This document shows, piece after piece, positions 1 through 13,452 of a stretch of 64,000 bases of DNA. The notes under the pieces are model-generated. The model did not search any database and was not told the origin of the DNA. It saw only the letters and a list, made by a program, of their open reading frames with translations. The stretch comes from Humulus lupulus. Its lineage: Eukaryota > Streptophyta > Magnoliopsida > Rosales > Cannabaceae. The DNA lies in NCBI RefSeq assembly GCF_963169125.1, contig NC_084795.1, positions 188,392,214-188,456,213 on the forward strand, read 5' to 3'. The translations under genes and the position numbers were made by a program. Position 1 is the stretch's first letter, and each line of letters opens with the position of its first letter.

Positions 1-303
1 GACTAGAAAACAGGTTTAAAATCTAGAGAGAACCCTCCTAAGCATTGCTAACTTACAGTGATATAATAATATTCTAAGATGATTATAAGCTACGGAAAAT
101 AAACATAAATAGCTATGAATATATAAACCTTTCTTGATAGTAGAAAAGAACAATTCACATGAAAATTATAATCACCAACTCCATTTTTCTACTATAAAAG
201 ACCAAAAGTGGTAGAAGATATAAATTTATATAAAAAAATAAAAACTGAGTGCGGCAATACTGTCTTGTATCAAATGGAACAAAGAAAGGAGACTGAGGAC
301 AAC

Positions 304-3300
304 CTTGCACCATATCCAATCAAGCAGGCAAAGTGATGAGTGCTGAAGCACTGAGCAGTGTCTGCCACAATAGAAGCTGATATTCGCAAACCATTTTGAA
401 TAAGATGCTGGTGAACAGCTCCAACAGCCAGAAGAATTGGAATTGCAGGGCGAGTTGGTTCCTGTAAATGAAATAAAAGCACATGTCAATGGAAAGATAT
501 CTAGAACACAGTACAGCAGAAACAAGAAGAAAAAATTATATAACAATAAAACTATTAAAAATAATAACAGTAACAATCAAGCAAATGAAAATAATAACAC
601 TTAAAAAAATTAAATAATGAACGAGCAAAAAAGGACAACCAACTTGGATAAAGAAAATCTATCAGTTTTATTGATGTGAATAAAAACAGAGAGAATATAT
701 AACATGTTTCTTTGTAATATGGTATTCTACCACGAATTTGTGGAAAGTGGAAACTTAGAAAAAATATAGAGGGTGTTTGGCACCTTCACTGAAAAACTGT
801 TTTTTTGTTTTTAAAAACTAAAAACTGTTTTTTGAAAACAAGTTGGGGGAATTTGGCGTTGTTTTCATAAAACAGTTTTTAAAAATAAAGTTACAAAAAT
901 CATAAAATTTTGAGAACAACAAAAAGTTGTGTTCTGTTGTTCTCAAATTTTTTTTATCTATTTTTTTTTTCTCACATCACTTTTTTAATTATTATTATCT
1001 AACATCATTTTCCCTCTCATTAATTTATCTCACATCACTTTCTATCTCCTTATTTTCTCTCTCTCCTTACATTTTCTCTCTTCACTTTCTCGCTATTTTC
1101 TCTCTTCTCACTTTCTATCTTTTCATTTTTTCATTCATTATTTTTTATATACTTATTTTCTCTTACATCACTTATTATTTCATCATTTTCTCTTTCACCA
1201 CTTAATTACTATATCCTCACTTTCTCTCTCATCACTTAATATATCCTCATTTTCTCTCTCATCATTTTTTCTCTCGTCATTTCCTCTCATCACTTTTTCT
1301 CTACTCACTTCTCTCTCTTCACTTTCTTTCTCATCACCTTCTCTCTCATTTTTTCTTGAATCAATTTCACTCTTCTCAATTTCTATTTCTTCAAATTTTC
1401 TCTTCTTACTTTCTGACTCCTTATATTTCTTCATTTTTTCTTTCAAATTATTTTATCTTATCTCATTATTTATTACAAACTTTTAAAAGATTTTTTTCTT
1501 TGTAAATATATTTTTTAATTTTTTATTTAAGATTTTTAAAAAATAAAACTAAAAAATAGTTTTTAGAAAACATTAACCAAACACCTCTTGTTTTTTGAAA
1601 TCTACAAAAACTGTTTTCTGTTCTCATTTCTAATAACACAACTTTGAAAACAAAAAACAGAAAACAATGTCAAACAGGCCCATAGTTTTCACAAATTTTC
1701 CATTTGATTGTTTAACATTTGAAGCAACATCCACATGAAGCAATTAATGGCAAGGTTTAGAAAATGCCCTTCATTTTTTATACACATTTATCTTCAATTT
1801 AACGTTAAAATAACAATAAAAAATATAATTTTATACTCAAAATTGTCCCTTACAGAAACAGAATAATAAATCAAATATGTTGCAGAACCTCAGCAATAGA
1901 TAAATTCCAGATGGTTTCAAAATGAAGATAATTTTGTTCTTATTTAGTTTTCGGCAAAAATGTTGGGTTTGAGGTTTGTTTCTCATTACAGAAGTATTTA
2001 AAAAAAGAAAAAGAAGAAGAAAGAAAACAAAGACAGAGAGAGATAGAGAAAGAAACAGAGGGAAATAAATAAAAATAGACTGAAGTTAAAATGGTTCTTA
2101 CCAGCTCATCAGATCGGTCAGAGAGAACAAGCAATTGGGAGCCATTTCGCACTGCTTCATCAGCAGCTTCACAAAGCTTATCCAATGTTCTTTCTAACGA
2201 ACCTTCTATCCCTTTACGAATATCATAAAATATTGGTAAGACTTGGGGTTTTAAGAGAGAGTCCTTCAGCAGTAACTCAAGCTCTCCTTCATTTAGTACA
2301 GGGCTAGACAGGATAACCTAGCACAATTAAATGAACGATGCTCAATCTCATGTATAGAGCTACTGCATTTCTTTCTTTTCATTGGGTACAAAAACAGTCA
2401 CAGTCACCATGCAGTATGGATTAAGAAGAAAAAGAGATCCTAAACAAACCTGTGAAGCATTTTCAGGTCCAACCTCCAATATATTCCCTCTCTTCCCAAC
2501 ATTGACTTCGAGTGACATAACTAGCCCTTCTCTGAGAGGATCAATAGCTGGATTTGTAACCTACAAAGATAAAAACAAATGATAAATGAAAAGTCACATA
2601 CATGGGATATTCAGCATCATGGGGAAACCAAATCAAATATGCAATTGGCAAAATTATATGGGGAGAAAGACACCAGGGATCCACCAAAAAAGTAACAAAA
2701 AAATCCAAACATGCATTAGCAAATACAAACAAATTATACAACATTCTGCCAGTTCTAATAATCATAGGTTAAAATATATGTGTATATAAATATACCCTAC
2801 ATGTATCTATATACATATACATATATCCCTAAACCCATCGGAAGAGGAAGACCTAACTCCTAAAAGTGAGAAGAAAAAAATAAAAGCAAGGTAAGGAGAG
2901 AAAAGCTAAGTGTTGCATTGTTATAAACTTAAAACTCATAGTCCAACCCTAATCTTTTTTTAGTAAAAGCCTGCTATGACACTAAATCAATCTGAAGCAT
3001 TCAATGTGGCCAAAAACTTTCCTCAAGAAAGCAAACCCATCTACAAGGAAGCTTTCCCTTCTTACTTTCACAATCCCTTTAAAACTTCCTATCAGCAGAG
3101 AATAACGAGATTGATAATATATCCAAGTAAATGATATGAGAGATCTCCAAGAAATGTCTTCAAAAATTATTGAAGCAAAAAAAATAAATAAATAAACTTA
3201 CCTATAGTAAAATTCAATAGTTCTAAAAGAAAATCAACTACATCAGCTTTTGGATACAAAAGAAATACCTAATCATAATTCATAGTGTTCAGTAATTTTT

Positions 3301-6300
3301 AATTAATGGTATAAGAAAGCATTAGATTGAAATATCATCTACAAAAAAATAAAGAAAAAGCAAACCTGTGCAAAACGCTGCTTGAAATAATCAAAAAGCA
3401 TGTGGGGTTTCTGGGATATCACTGCCAATGGAATATCATCTCCCATACAAAATGTTGGCTCCTTCCCTTGTGAAGCCATAGACTCAATAACCATTTGGAC
3501 ATCCTCGCTAGAGTAACCAAATGCCCTGCTCCCATCATGAGTCAAAGTTAAAACCACTCAAGAAGCATAACATAGGAGATATTGAGCAAATCATACACTA
3601 TCACAAAATATCAAAAACCAGTGTCACGTTCTCGTCATTAAAAATTTAGCACTCATATTTTTACGCCACTTATTTATGAAAAATGATGACACATATATCA
3701 CAGCTGTACACTCATTCAATTCACCAAACTTCTTTTCTTGATGATAATCATTCAACAATTATCTGGCATACTATTTTTTATCAGATCCATCTACATAGTA
3801 CATCCCAAGCTCCATTAATAAACTCAGTTTTGACGAGGCAAACTTGTGGAACTAACAGCTATTAAATATCCTTGGTCATTTGAGAAACACAATATATCAA
3901 GCAGTTCAAAATCTCAGCAAAAGGTATTATCGAGAAACGCAAAGATTATACTCTATTTTATAGGAATATTCCTTCTATTCTTTTAACATTCCATGAAATT
4001 TTTTAAAACACCAATAGGTATATTTATCTACACTGCATATTTCAATTTGTCTTTAAATGAGAAAATTCCCTATATACTCCAGACCTGATTGGTCAAAAAA
4101 AAATCTGAGGTTCATTGTTTCACTAACACGATAGGATGCCCCAAGTAGAAGATGTTTATTTGAAAAAGAGGATAGTTAAAATAAATGAGGTTTCAATCAT
4201 TCATGGCCGTATCAGTTAACAGTTAAATATTTTTTTCCTTTACAATTATTAGTATGTAGTACGTACAATAGCTCTTTTTCTAATTATTATTTTCATTAAT
4301 CAGCAGAACGGCATGAGTCTCTAGGATTTAAAAAATAAAAGCAAGCACACGATATCTTTCACAAAATGACTAACATATTAGGGACATTTGAAAATAGCTA
4401 ATGGCATAGAGAGCTTACTGTTGGCGTCTCAATATGGCGTCATTGTCCATTTCCGCAGCTGAGAGAAAGTTTGCAGGCTTCAAGGATCGAAGGTTTTCCT
4501 TAACCCACTTTCCATATGGATTTGACAAGGCAACTCGCTTTTTAACTTCTGTATTTTCATACACCTACCATTTAAAAAAGCTAATGATTTAGAACAGCCT
4601 AGAGGGCCCTCTAGTCCTCCTGAATACAATAAAAAAGTGTAGTATGCAAGTAAAAAGCTCGTCAAATATCAAGAAAATGTGAGTACAACTTTGTAAAATG
4701 GAGAACCAAATTTGTTGTCTTGTGAAACTAATCACAAACCAGTCTCTCAACCCAATCAGCACTCATCACTTAAAAGTTATTTTTGCTTGGTCATAGAAAT
4801 GTTAATTATCCCATTGGCTAAATGAATTTTCCCCTTTGGAATATCCTCAAAGACAGAACGCCCAACCTAAGGGTAGCCAACAAAATGCAAATGGATAACT
4901 TATTTCTTAATTAAAAAAAAAATCCAAGTTGCAGTGAGGATACTGTAATATTTTAATATATCACTAGAAAGGAAGAGATTTAAAAATCATACAGACAGAT
5001 ATACATATTCAAACTATTTACAAATTAACCCTCTATAGAAAAGTTTTCAAGTATTTAAAAGAAAATTTTCCTTTTGAAACTGCCTTAAACCAATACAAAA
5101 AGAATAGTACAAAAAAACCAAGCAATATAACTTGACAAACCTGTCCGTTTAACAAATCCACAGTTATCATCATTCCTGGACCCAGACGACCTTTCATTGT
5201 TACTTTGGACTCATCCATAGGCACAACACCAACCTAAGCAACACAAATGAAGTCTGAAATCATAACCACATTGAAGAAGGCCGGAAGATACAAGCTTTAG
5301 ACTCCAAAACAACACCAAATTTTATCCAGTGAGTGGTGTAAACAAATAATGCTGCAGCAAGCAAATCATCCTACCAAAACTGAATAATTGGAAAAGGACT
5401 CCAATGAAATATATTATTTGATGTAAATTGTAGGAAATATTATTCGATATCCCTTTTAGAATGGGAAACCTAGCTGTATATTTTGTATAGTTTCCATATT
5501 TAGATTATTGTAGGTTTATTTTGTTACCTTATTCTTTGCTGTAATTATGCTAGGATATTTGGTATTAACTACCAAATATCTTCTCATTCTCTGTACAGTG
5601 CCTATTTAAAGGCATAAATCTAGTTCAATAAAATATAGAAGCATTATTTCCACATAAATAATGCACAAAACGAATAAAGAGAAACTGCCTAATTTGTTTC
5701 TAACAGAAGAAGTTAGAATTTCTCATCACACACTTCGATCTAAAATATATATGCTATATCCTGACAGGAAAAATTATTATGCTATAGAAAAACCAACTTC
5801 CTTGCCCCAAGCCATTAAACCCATTAATTTGGGAGCCACAATTAATAATCATACAGTAAGAGAACTCGATAGATGAGGTAAATACCAGATAACAATGAAA
5901 TACAGAATACTCTATTATAAACAAAGCCAATACAGTTGCCATCTAGACAATAAACAAAAAGGTATAATCAAGAGATGTTCAAAACCAAAAAAGTCCTAAT
6001 TACTGACATTATGACATACATCCATCATATTTAACACACCATTCATAAATATTTTAAGAGGAAATAACTAATGCACCTGAAACTTCCTAAATATTTGTTA
6101 TATTTGAACATTAATTGGCAGAAAATATTGATATTCAGATTTCAGAGTAACTATGGCAAATTAATTTTAGAAACAATTCAAACACAAGATAATCCTGAAT
6201 TGGGAAAAACAAATGGTCCCTTTAACACACGACAGATCAGCATCTCAGTACATCATCAAGTTCTTAAACCTAAGCCAAGCCTAAACACCATCACAAGCTT

Positions 6301-6598
6301 GACTGTGTAACTAAAACATACATAACCAAGTTCTTTAGGCTTTATGTAAACCATAGGAAACCTCTTAAGTCGGTATATGAAAGACATTTGTGTGCTAGCC
6401 AACTCTAAAGGATGACATTTCATTAAAGAAATTTAAGAAATAAATGAGAACTAAACACACCTCAGATGCAACATAAACAACATTGTCTGATGTCCGCCAA
6501 TACCTAGCTGGACGCAATCCATTTCGATCAAGGCAGGCACCAACTGTTTTTCCATCACTGTTTAATACATATGGTATACAATTATCATAAGTTAAACC

Positions 6599-6635
<37 letters not shown>

Positions 6636-9600
6636 ATTTTGAGTTTTATGTATAATATTCACTTGATCACTAAGGACCATGATTGGGAATATTTGATTGC
6701 CTCTCTTTAATATCAAAACTGACACTATGAATGATCTGGTCAACTGGCATGTCTCCAGTACCCTACAATACTCATTATGACCATTATCAAACCAGACAAT
6801 ATTAGATGACTACCATCAGCAGCTTATCAAGATTTACTTAAGAAGAATTTAATGATCCTATTAACAGTAATAATATAATCACAGTCATAATAAATAAAGA
6901 CTACCACTGAAACAAAGCTATTTTCTATTTTCTGGAATTTGAACTTGACTCTGTCAACTACTTTTAACTATATAGAATTAAAGAAGATAACTAGCTAACT
7001 ACTGATCATTTTAGATCACATGTAAGAATGGAACAAAGAAATTACCTGAATAATAGTAAAGCAGGTCCATCCCAAGCTTCCATCTGACCCTTGTAATAAT
7101 CGTAAAAGTCAACCGCCTATATCAGAAAGAAACATATAAATATCCTCTGCTTGTAATAGTTCTTTACATAACATGAATGTTACTAATCAAAAAGTAAAGC
7201 AACTCTAAATCATTAAGTCAAAACTGTCCTAGAATTAATAATGTGACAAGTTATTTAATCCTGGAAAATATCACTAAAAGACTACAAGGGAGTATAAATA
7301 ATGCTGACTTGGAAACTATGGAGAGATATCATGAAGTTCACAGATTCATGGAAAAAGTTCAAGATAGACAAAGTTTAGGAGGTTAAGTACTTAAAGAATG
7401 AAACCATTTTTTGTAAGTTAAATATACACAAACTTTAAATAGTAATCCAAAGGAATTACACATCTATAAATGCAGAGAAACAACAATGTACCGTTGATTT
7501 TTCATTGCAGTTTCATGTCTGAAACAAAATATCAACTCAAAATACCTCAGGTAAGTGATATCATACTCAATTAACGGATCTCAAATTAAAATACCTCAGG
7601 GTACTTGATTGTCAATGTTGGGTGATTTTTATATGCCTCTGGTACAAGAATCATCAAAGCCTCCTCAGGAGTACGACCACTTTTTATCAGCAACTGAAAA
7701 GAAAAGAGAAAATAATGAAGAGCAACACATAATGATATCAAAATAATGATATAAAGTAGTCATCTTGAATGAAGTTAAATGAAATTCAAGCAAGTTGACA
7801 TTCGCTCCCCCACCCCACATCCCCCAGAAGAAAAACTGTTTATAATATGTTCATTTGTATAACCATATCCTATAACATACACAAAACCACAAACTAGAAT
7901 AATAAAATGCCTAAAATCTCTAGTGAAGTATATTCTCAGCCAATAATGTAAAGATTCTTGGAAAGCAAGATCGTGATGTCCCAACAATAGAGAATGGCTC
8001 CATATTAAAAGTCATAGCTATGATGTTAAAACAACATCTTGGTGTGAAAGGTGCTCTTTCTTAACATGATATATATGGGAGAAGAATAAATTTTGAAAGT
8101 CAATCACCCACCACTACATTAATGATGAAGGACTAACATTTAGTTACACATTTCCTATGAGAGCATAATATTGCAAAATTAGTTAAAAATATTCTCCACA
8201 TCTGGAACAACTTTTAATACCATCATTAGTTTCTATTTTATCTATAACTTTCTTGATATCTACATCCAATGTATCTTTATTAATCAGCACTCAACAAATA
8301 ATTAACGAAACATCAGTATAAAATTGGATGATGCATACTTCCGCTGTACTGTCAAGATTTGCGGAGTCTGATGCCTTGGGGTTGCCAAATGGACGAATTT
8401 CATTTTCTCGACCTCGCCATACGGGAGACTTCAATGAGGATTCTCTGGATTGCATCCAGTTCAAGTTCCCCTGTATATAACTGTTGTGTCAATGTAAAGT
8501 TTCTAGTTGAAATTTTACAAGCAATATAGAACATGTTATTTCAGTCTACCAAAAGTGAAACAAAAATAACCTGTATGGTATTAATCTCTCCATTATGACC
8601 AAGTAACCTCATTGGTTGAGCAAGAGGCCATCTCGGACTAGTATTTGTGCTGTACCTCCGATGATAAATTGCAAAAGGTGATTTATAAAGATCACTTTGA
8701 AGGTCAGTATAAAATAACCCAAGAACTTCTGAGCGAAGCATTCCCTTGTAAACTATTGTTTGATTGGACAAAGAACAGAAATAAAGTTCATTTCCCCAAC
8801 TTTCTGATTGTGCTGCTTTTTCAATCAATTTCCTGCATATGTACAACTCTCGTTCAATGTCATCAACATTCTCCTCTTTAACAACTTTTACAAATACCTG
8901 CTGTATGTTGGGCATGGTTTCTTTAGCATAGTAACCAACAACAGACATATTCACAGGAACAGGCCTCCATCCTAGCACTTCAAGACCCTCTTGTCTTAAA
9001 ATATTGACAATAACTACAAAAGCAATCAGAACTTAATGGTCAAATAATAGACAGTATGCAGCACAAAATATAGATAATTGCTACAGTAAGAACCAATAAA
9101 ACATTGGTACATGGATTGTGTGTAGGTAGAAAGAAAGGTACAAATGAAAAAAGGACAATTAAGTACAGAAATAAGTTGCACTAAAAAATGTGGGGAGAGA
9201 GATAGTAACAATAAATTAGATAAAAATAATCTTTTCTACAAATATAAAGCTGCACATAACTGCAACTAACACTAAATGCACTTAAGTGGTAAGCTATTCT
9301 TAAACATGTTACAAACTAAAATTAAAATCCTTTCTTTGTTCACCTATTTCCTGCTTTCAGATTTCTTAACTAACTAGCCATGACTAGTGGAACATGGGAA
9401 AAACTGTTAGAAGGTACATATATACACCAGTAGACCGGCAGGCTCTTAAGCCAGTATATCATCTAAACTTTCCAACCTTGTATGTATATAATTTTAAAAT
9501 ACTCAACAAAACCAGAACCTTGTATAAATCAAAACACAAAGCACTTAATGTAATCCTATGCTGTTTAAATAACAACCTTTTTTTACTTCTTTTACAATGT

Positions 9601-11424
9601 CATCATCTTTTGGGAAGAAAACCATTCCAACCCCAGTGTGCAACTTATCGAACAAAGGAATCCCTTGACTGTTAGCCCAATTGTTGAATAGATCCCATGG
9701 AATCGAAGTCATCACACCTGAACCATCACCAGAGTCATTATCTGCTCCACAGCCTCCACGATGCTCCATGCAGCCAAGAGCTGTAAGAGCATCCTCAACA
9801 ATTTGGTGAGAACCTATATTATCCAAATTGGCAATGAACCCAACACCGCAAGCTCCTCTTTCTGATAATATATCTTTCAAGTCTGCAACCTGCTAAGTGT
9901 AAATTCAGGTCATAATTGCTCAAGTGAAATTCTAAAGAAAAAAGATGGATGGGAAGGTTTCTAATCCTTCTCCCCCGCTTAGAACAGTAAGGGTTAGTAG
10001 CATGCTCATCAGCACCTGACACTGAGGTGTGGATCATCCAACATGCAGCAAAACAAACAAGGGAAAATGAAAAGGACAGTAGGAAAAATTAAAGTCTAGA
10101 TACACCAAGAGTTTTTAGTTTTCCTTTAATAAGAAACAAATTTTATTGAGCAAGAAAGAAGACTGCAAAATAAATAAAAAAAAAATTGTTATCTCAAAAT
10201 CCTATAACACTGTTACTCACTAATGTATGATCTATAACAGCAGTGTTGGATTTCTAAGTTTATTTCTTTCTATTTTAAGGTCTTCAATCCATTACTACCC
10301 TAACAAACAAATATACTTACTTCGATTTGGTTGGAAGTGGAACTACCATTTTTTGTCACTTCAAAGTACTAAGCTTTACACTTCTCTAAATAATGCTCTG
10401 CTTAGAGAAAAGCCAATGTTCACTAGATAGAACTGAGCTTAAGATTGTCCAAACAGGTGGAGAGAAATTTCAAGATTACAACTTATTCAGATTTGAATTC
10501 GACGATATTATATAATATAATGTTTTGCAAGCATTCCAGTTCATAGCTTACTTTGATCAATCCGAAAGTTTTTGAAACAAGGTCTAAACCACCTAGCTCC
10601 TGTATCTCTATAACATTAAAAAGCCTACCCGAGTTTGAAAGCTTTGTTTGTCAAGTATCTCAGAAGATGGTGCCAAAACAAGAGAGGAATAAGGCTTCAC
10701 CAATTCAATCCCTCACGGCCTCACCCTAAACGACATTCGCTACCACATCAAGCTCAACACTGAAGCTTCTGGTAACAAGTTTAAAAGATACTAAAAGGAG
10801 TTTTTCTAATTCTTTATTTTTATTTTGTAAGGGAATACTAAGGACGCGCTTGGTCCTTCTGTGAAAAACAACATGCATCTAATTTCACCACACGATTACC
10901 CCAAGAACGACAAGTAGCTCACAAGAAAAAGAAGAAAAAAAAATCTAATTAAACGGAGTAAAACAGAGTCTAAAGTCATTTCATCCAAACACGGCCTCTG
11001 CCATTACCATTTCACATCCAAAACTTATACAGCAAAACTCAGAACCCGATAAAGGTCCCAAATCAATTACAATTAAAAATCCAACCTCTCAACCAATAAT
11101 CAAAACAAACACAATACATACCTTCGGTTCCAAATCCGAACCACCACGCGACTGATCTAAGGCGACCTCGCTACGTTCAAGATCAAGAACCGCTTTGACC
11201 GATGATGTTCTCCTCCTGCTAGCTACAGATTGAGGATGAGGAACACTACTCGGACGATTCACCGAAGCTCCCAATTTCCTCCGAGTCCGGTTCGATTTGC
11301 AGTACAAGCCGACGAAATCGACGAGAAACATTCCATTTTTGAGCGAAGGATAATTAGGCTGAGTGGCGTAGCATCCACTAGAGTGAAGCAACTGAGAAAT
11401 AGAAGACACCGATTGCGCCGCCAT
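304..11424 (-). CDS. GLU1: Ferredoxin-dependent glutamate synthase (Fd-GOGAT), 5' half, 13 exons, continues beyond position 1
   Basis: Chloroplast stromal enzyme that makes two glutamates from glutamine and 2-oxoglutarate using reduced ferredoxin; central to photorespiratory ammonium re-assimilation. Exons read on the minus strand: 11424-11122, 9889-9577, 9013-8571, 8470-8339, 7693-7595, 7116-7046, 6557-6461, 5233-5141, 4564-4419, 3525-3366, 2560-2450, 2317-2102, 461-304. All junctions are GT-AG, and the phases close to one open frame of 2342 nt (about 780 residues, roughly half of the usual ~1620). Visible: transit peptide, the ACGVGF start of the class II glutamine amidotransferase domain, the GHNGEINT motif (exon 3), [10 protein letters not shown] (exon 7), and the central domain from [11 protein letters not shown] (exon 10) to [12 protein letters not shown] (exon 13). 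The FMN and GXGXG domains are outside the window. No stop or frameshift is seen, so the gene looks intact here. Introns hold nothing recognisable apart from the repeats listed separately. Exon 2 could start 3 nt earlier. Confidence 0.95.
770..1681. mobile_element. MITE-like element with nested terminal inverted repeats in Fd-GOGAT intron 12
   Basis: The left end reads GGGTGTTTGGCACC (771 on); the reverse of the right end reads GGGCCTGTTTGACATTG (from 1681). A second inverted pair lies inside: GGTGTTTGG at 772 against CCAAACACC at about 1577-1585. Both ends continue into T-rich sequence with CTGTTTT blocks. ATAG occurs just outside both ends (766-769 and 1682-1685), a possible short target duplication. 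No transposase is encoded. Superfamily not assigned; such GGGYNTGTTTGGCA ends are common in plant non-autonomous DNA transposons. Confidence 0.5.
960..1450. repeat. Pyrimidine-rich low-complexity tract inside the MITE-like element
   Basis: About 490 bases of irregular TTTCTCTC/ATCACTT repeats. The open frames crossing it on either strand are compositional (runs of F, S, L, or K, E, R) and not genes. Confidence 0.8.
5429..5654 (+). mobile_element. 226-bp solo LTR in Fd-GOGAT intron 7, with target duplication TAAAT
   Basis: Begins TGTAGGAAATA and ends TATTTCCACA, an imperfect inverted repeat with the TG...CA ends of an LTR. It is flanked by a perfect 5-bp duplication TAAAT at 5424-5428 and 5655-5659. 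A TATA-like CTATTTAAA (about 5602-5610) and an AATAAA signal (5627-5632) in the plus direction give the LTR orientation, antisense to the host gene. No internal domain remains, so it is a solo LTR or a very short TRIM-like element. The small size suits Copia or TRIM better than Gypsy. Confidence 0.82.
6602..6634. repeat. (GA)n microsatellite in Fd-GOGAT intron 6
   Basis: About 16 uninterrupted AG units. A short minus-strand frame through it (repeating Leu-Ser) is an artefact of the repeat. Confidence 0.95.
8571..9889 (-). CDS. GLU1: Fd-GOGAT exons 2-3: glutaminase domain with N-terminal catalytic cysteine
   Basis: Exon 2 (9889-9577) encodes [17 protein letters not shown]; in this family the propeptide is cut just before that Cys, whose free amino group and thiol do the glutaminase chemistry. 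By my exon join it is about residue 115. [17 protein letters not shown] follows. Exon 3 (9013-8571) encodes [13 protein letters not shown] and GHNGEINT, which line the glutamine site. Exon 2 ends in phase 1 and exon 3 restores phase 0. All key motif residues are present. Confidence 0.93.
11122..11424 (-). CDS. GLU1: Fd-GOGAT exon 1: start codon and chloroplast transit peptide
   Basis: The ATG at 11424-11422 lies in a strong context (purine at -3, G at +4) and opens 101 codons ending at a GTATGT donor. The peptide starts [13 protein letters not shown] and is rich in Ser, Arg and small residues with few acids, as expected of a stromal transit peptide. Upstream in-frame sequence is open but reads as CT-rich leader, so I chose this ATG because it gives the standard MA start of transit peptides. 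The mature enzyme begins at the Cys encoded early in exon 2. Confidence 0.88.
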
Positions 11425-12472
11425 GGCCGGCGGCAGATAGCTAGAGAGCGAAAGTGAAAGTGAGAGAGAGAAAATGGAAATGTGGAGGTGAATGAAATAA
11501 AATGAAGATGATATGAGTAGAAGATAATAAAGAAAGAAAGAGAGCCTCTCACTGGTCTCCTCTCTCTGGCCTCTTACTAAGTTACTAGTACTACTATTAA
11601 TATTTTTCCATTCTTTTATTTCATTCAGACTCTTCCACTGACCCTTGGATTTTACTCCTCTGCTTCGCGGCTCCATTGTAATTCGTTTTTGCCGTACGAT
11701 ATAGATTGACGGTCTTGATTTTCCGATAATCTTGGAGGGCTCATTGAGGCACACGTGGACTAATTTGTGTGACGGGCACAACCTTTAATTTTCCCACACG
11801 AATATACGCTAATAATTTTAATTTCGTTCCTGATTTGTCTGTGAGTCACTTTGTGTAGTAAATAATAAATAAATATTTTAGTGTTGAAAATGATGGTTGG
11901 TGATGGTCCCAATAATCATATAATTGGGTGAGCTATCTCCAATTGTACGTACCGTGAGGCGTGAGCTTCTGTTTGTACAGTTTATATCATTTTTTTTCAA
12001 TAATTGTTTTTACAAATTCAATAATCTTAATATTACCTAATTATATTTTTGTATTTTTATATAAAAACTTGCTAGAGTAAAAAAAATTCTAAAAAATTAT
12101 GAAAACAAGATAAAATAAATTATTAAAATTAACTAAAAAATAAATTAAAGAATGTAAAAAAATATTAAAAAATGTTAAAGATAATTTAAAAAATAATTTT
12201 ATTTAATTAATGGAATGCCTATATATATTCTTAAGTATTTTAGCAAACAAAATTTGGACAAAAATTCATTTTAATAAGAAAGTAATATCAATTTATTAAC
12301 TTGAAATTGTTTTTTTTATTTCATGATATTTTATCAAAATATTTAAAAGATTTGATTCAAAAAAATTTAAACATTACCATTTAATGAAAAATAAAGTATT
12401 AAGTGTTTTAAATAAATTATTTGTTAAACTAATTATTAAGTAATTAAATTTTGGCATATTTACAATTATATA
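11425..12472 (-). promoter_or_regulatory. Fd-GOGAT leader and upstream region up to the retrotransposon insertion
   Basis: About 1.05 kb separates the start codon from the target duplication of the young Tat element. The first ~130 bases upstream are CT-rich on the coding strand (typical plant leader). Further out the DNA is AT-rich. I see AT-rich candidates but no single convincing TATA box or light-response box, so the core promoter is not pinned down. From about 11970 to 12470 the sequence is very AT-rich with no ORF. Confidence 0.5.
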
Positions 12473-12477
12473 CATAT

Positions 12478-13365
12478 TGTTATCCAGATTTCCGGATAGC
12501 GTTCAGATGGATATCCTCGGGGAAGCAGAATTATCAAAGTCTTTCATGGAAAGTGACCAGAGCTCGCGGATGGACAGAAAGGCTTCGCCTCTCCCGTTTA
12601 GTGTCCGGCTTACTCTTTCAAGCAAACGCGACACGGAAGCTCGTCAACTCTCCCGGACTCCCGAAGGGATATCCTTCGGGGAAGCTCCTTCCAGGAGAAG
12701 CTCTTCAGGTTGCCTTCGCGGAAACAGTTCCGTGCCACGCACGAAGCAAGACCAAGCGGTCGAGTCATGGAGGAGGCATATTTGGAATGATATGCACCTG
12801 ACACAGGATCCCGCCTGACACGCCCGACAGGTCAAGGCCGCACACATCCCAGCACGCCTAAGGGTACCTTTTCGCCTACTGTTCCGCTAACAACTTGGAA
12901 AAGACGGCTGACTTTGTGTATTCCCCATACTTTCACGTAAATATACCCACATAGAGTCTTGTAGCCATGCTATTACAGTAATTGTACCCCCTATTTGTGG
13001 CTGGTGTAATTAAGACTAATGGGACAGAGTAAAACCCTAATCAAAAACCCTAGCTATAAAAACCCCCTCATTTTACGATGGAGGGGAGGACCAACAAATT
13101 ACATAGCAAGAACTCTGCTAAAATCTCTCTAGCTTCATCTTCTTCAAGAGAACCCGAGAGAAACACTGTGAGTGTGTGAAGTTCTTGTACACCAGCCATC
13201 TTACTGTAATTCTCTACAAGTATAATAACATCGACTCGTGGACTAGGGCTCGTTAACGCCTAAACCACGTAAAAAACCTGTTTGTCTAATTATATTCCTG
13301 CACTTCTACAGTTCTTATCTTTTTATTATTCTGATTGTATTCGTTTCCGAAAAACTCGGTAAACA
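12478..13365 (+). repeat. 5' LTR of Tat copy A
   Basis: Starts TGTTATCCAG and ends GGTAAACA, 888 bp, the same length as the 3' LTR. A TATA box (TATAAAAA, 13055-13062) follows CCCTAGC and probably drives the genomic transcript. Frames through the GC-richer first third exist in several phases and in all copies of the LTR; I take them as non-coding. Confidence 0.95.
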
Positions 13366-13368
13366 TTT

Positions 13369-13388
13369 TGGTGCTTTCATTGAGAGCT
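13369..13388 (+). other. Candidate primer-binding site of copy A
   Basis: Three bases after the LTR end a stretch begins TGGTGCTTTCATTGAG. TGG is what pairs with the CCA end of a tRNA, and the position is right. I cannot name the tRNA with confidence. Confidence 0.55.
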
Positions 13389-13452
13389 GTAGGAAGTTGT
13401 TAGTCAGCTCTTTTTCTGTGTACGTTTTTTGTATTCACTCCGTGCTAAAAAG

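Noticed and set aside
1..303. Exon 14 of Fd-GOGAT
   Set aside because: The expected continuation after YGA(S) (AVCPYLALETC-like) is not found; this is intron sequence.
927..1446. Open frames on both strands in the pyrimidine-rich tract
   Set aside because: Built only of F/S/L or K/E/R runs from a low-complexity repeat inside an intron.
6395..6637. Minus-strand frame starting with repeated Leu-Ser
   Set aside because: The start is a (GA)n microsatellite in intron 6; only the part 6461-6557 is a real exon of Fd-GOGAT.
12451..12847. Overlapping frames of 64-116 codons in three phases in the LTR, repeated at 28185-28677 and 58696-59142
   Set aside because: They recur because the LTR recurs; several frames are open at once, no domain, and they lie in U3.
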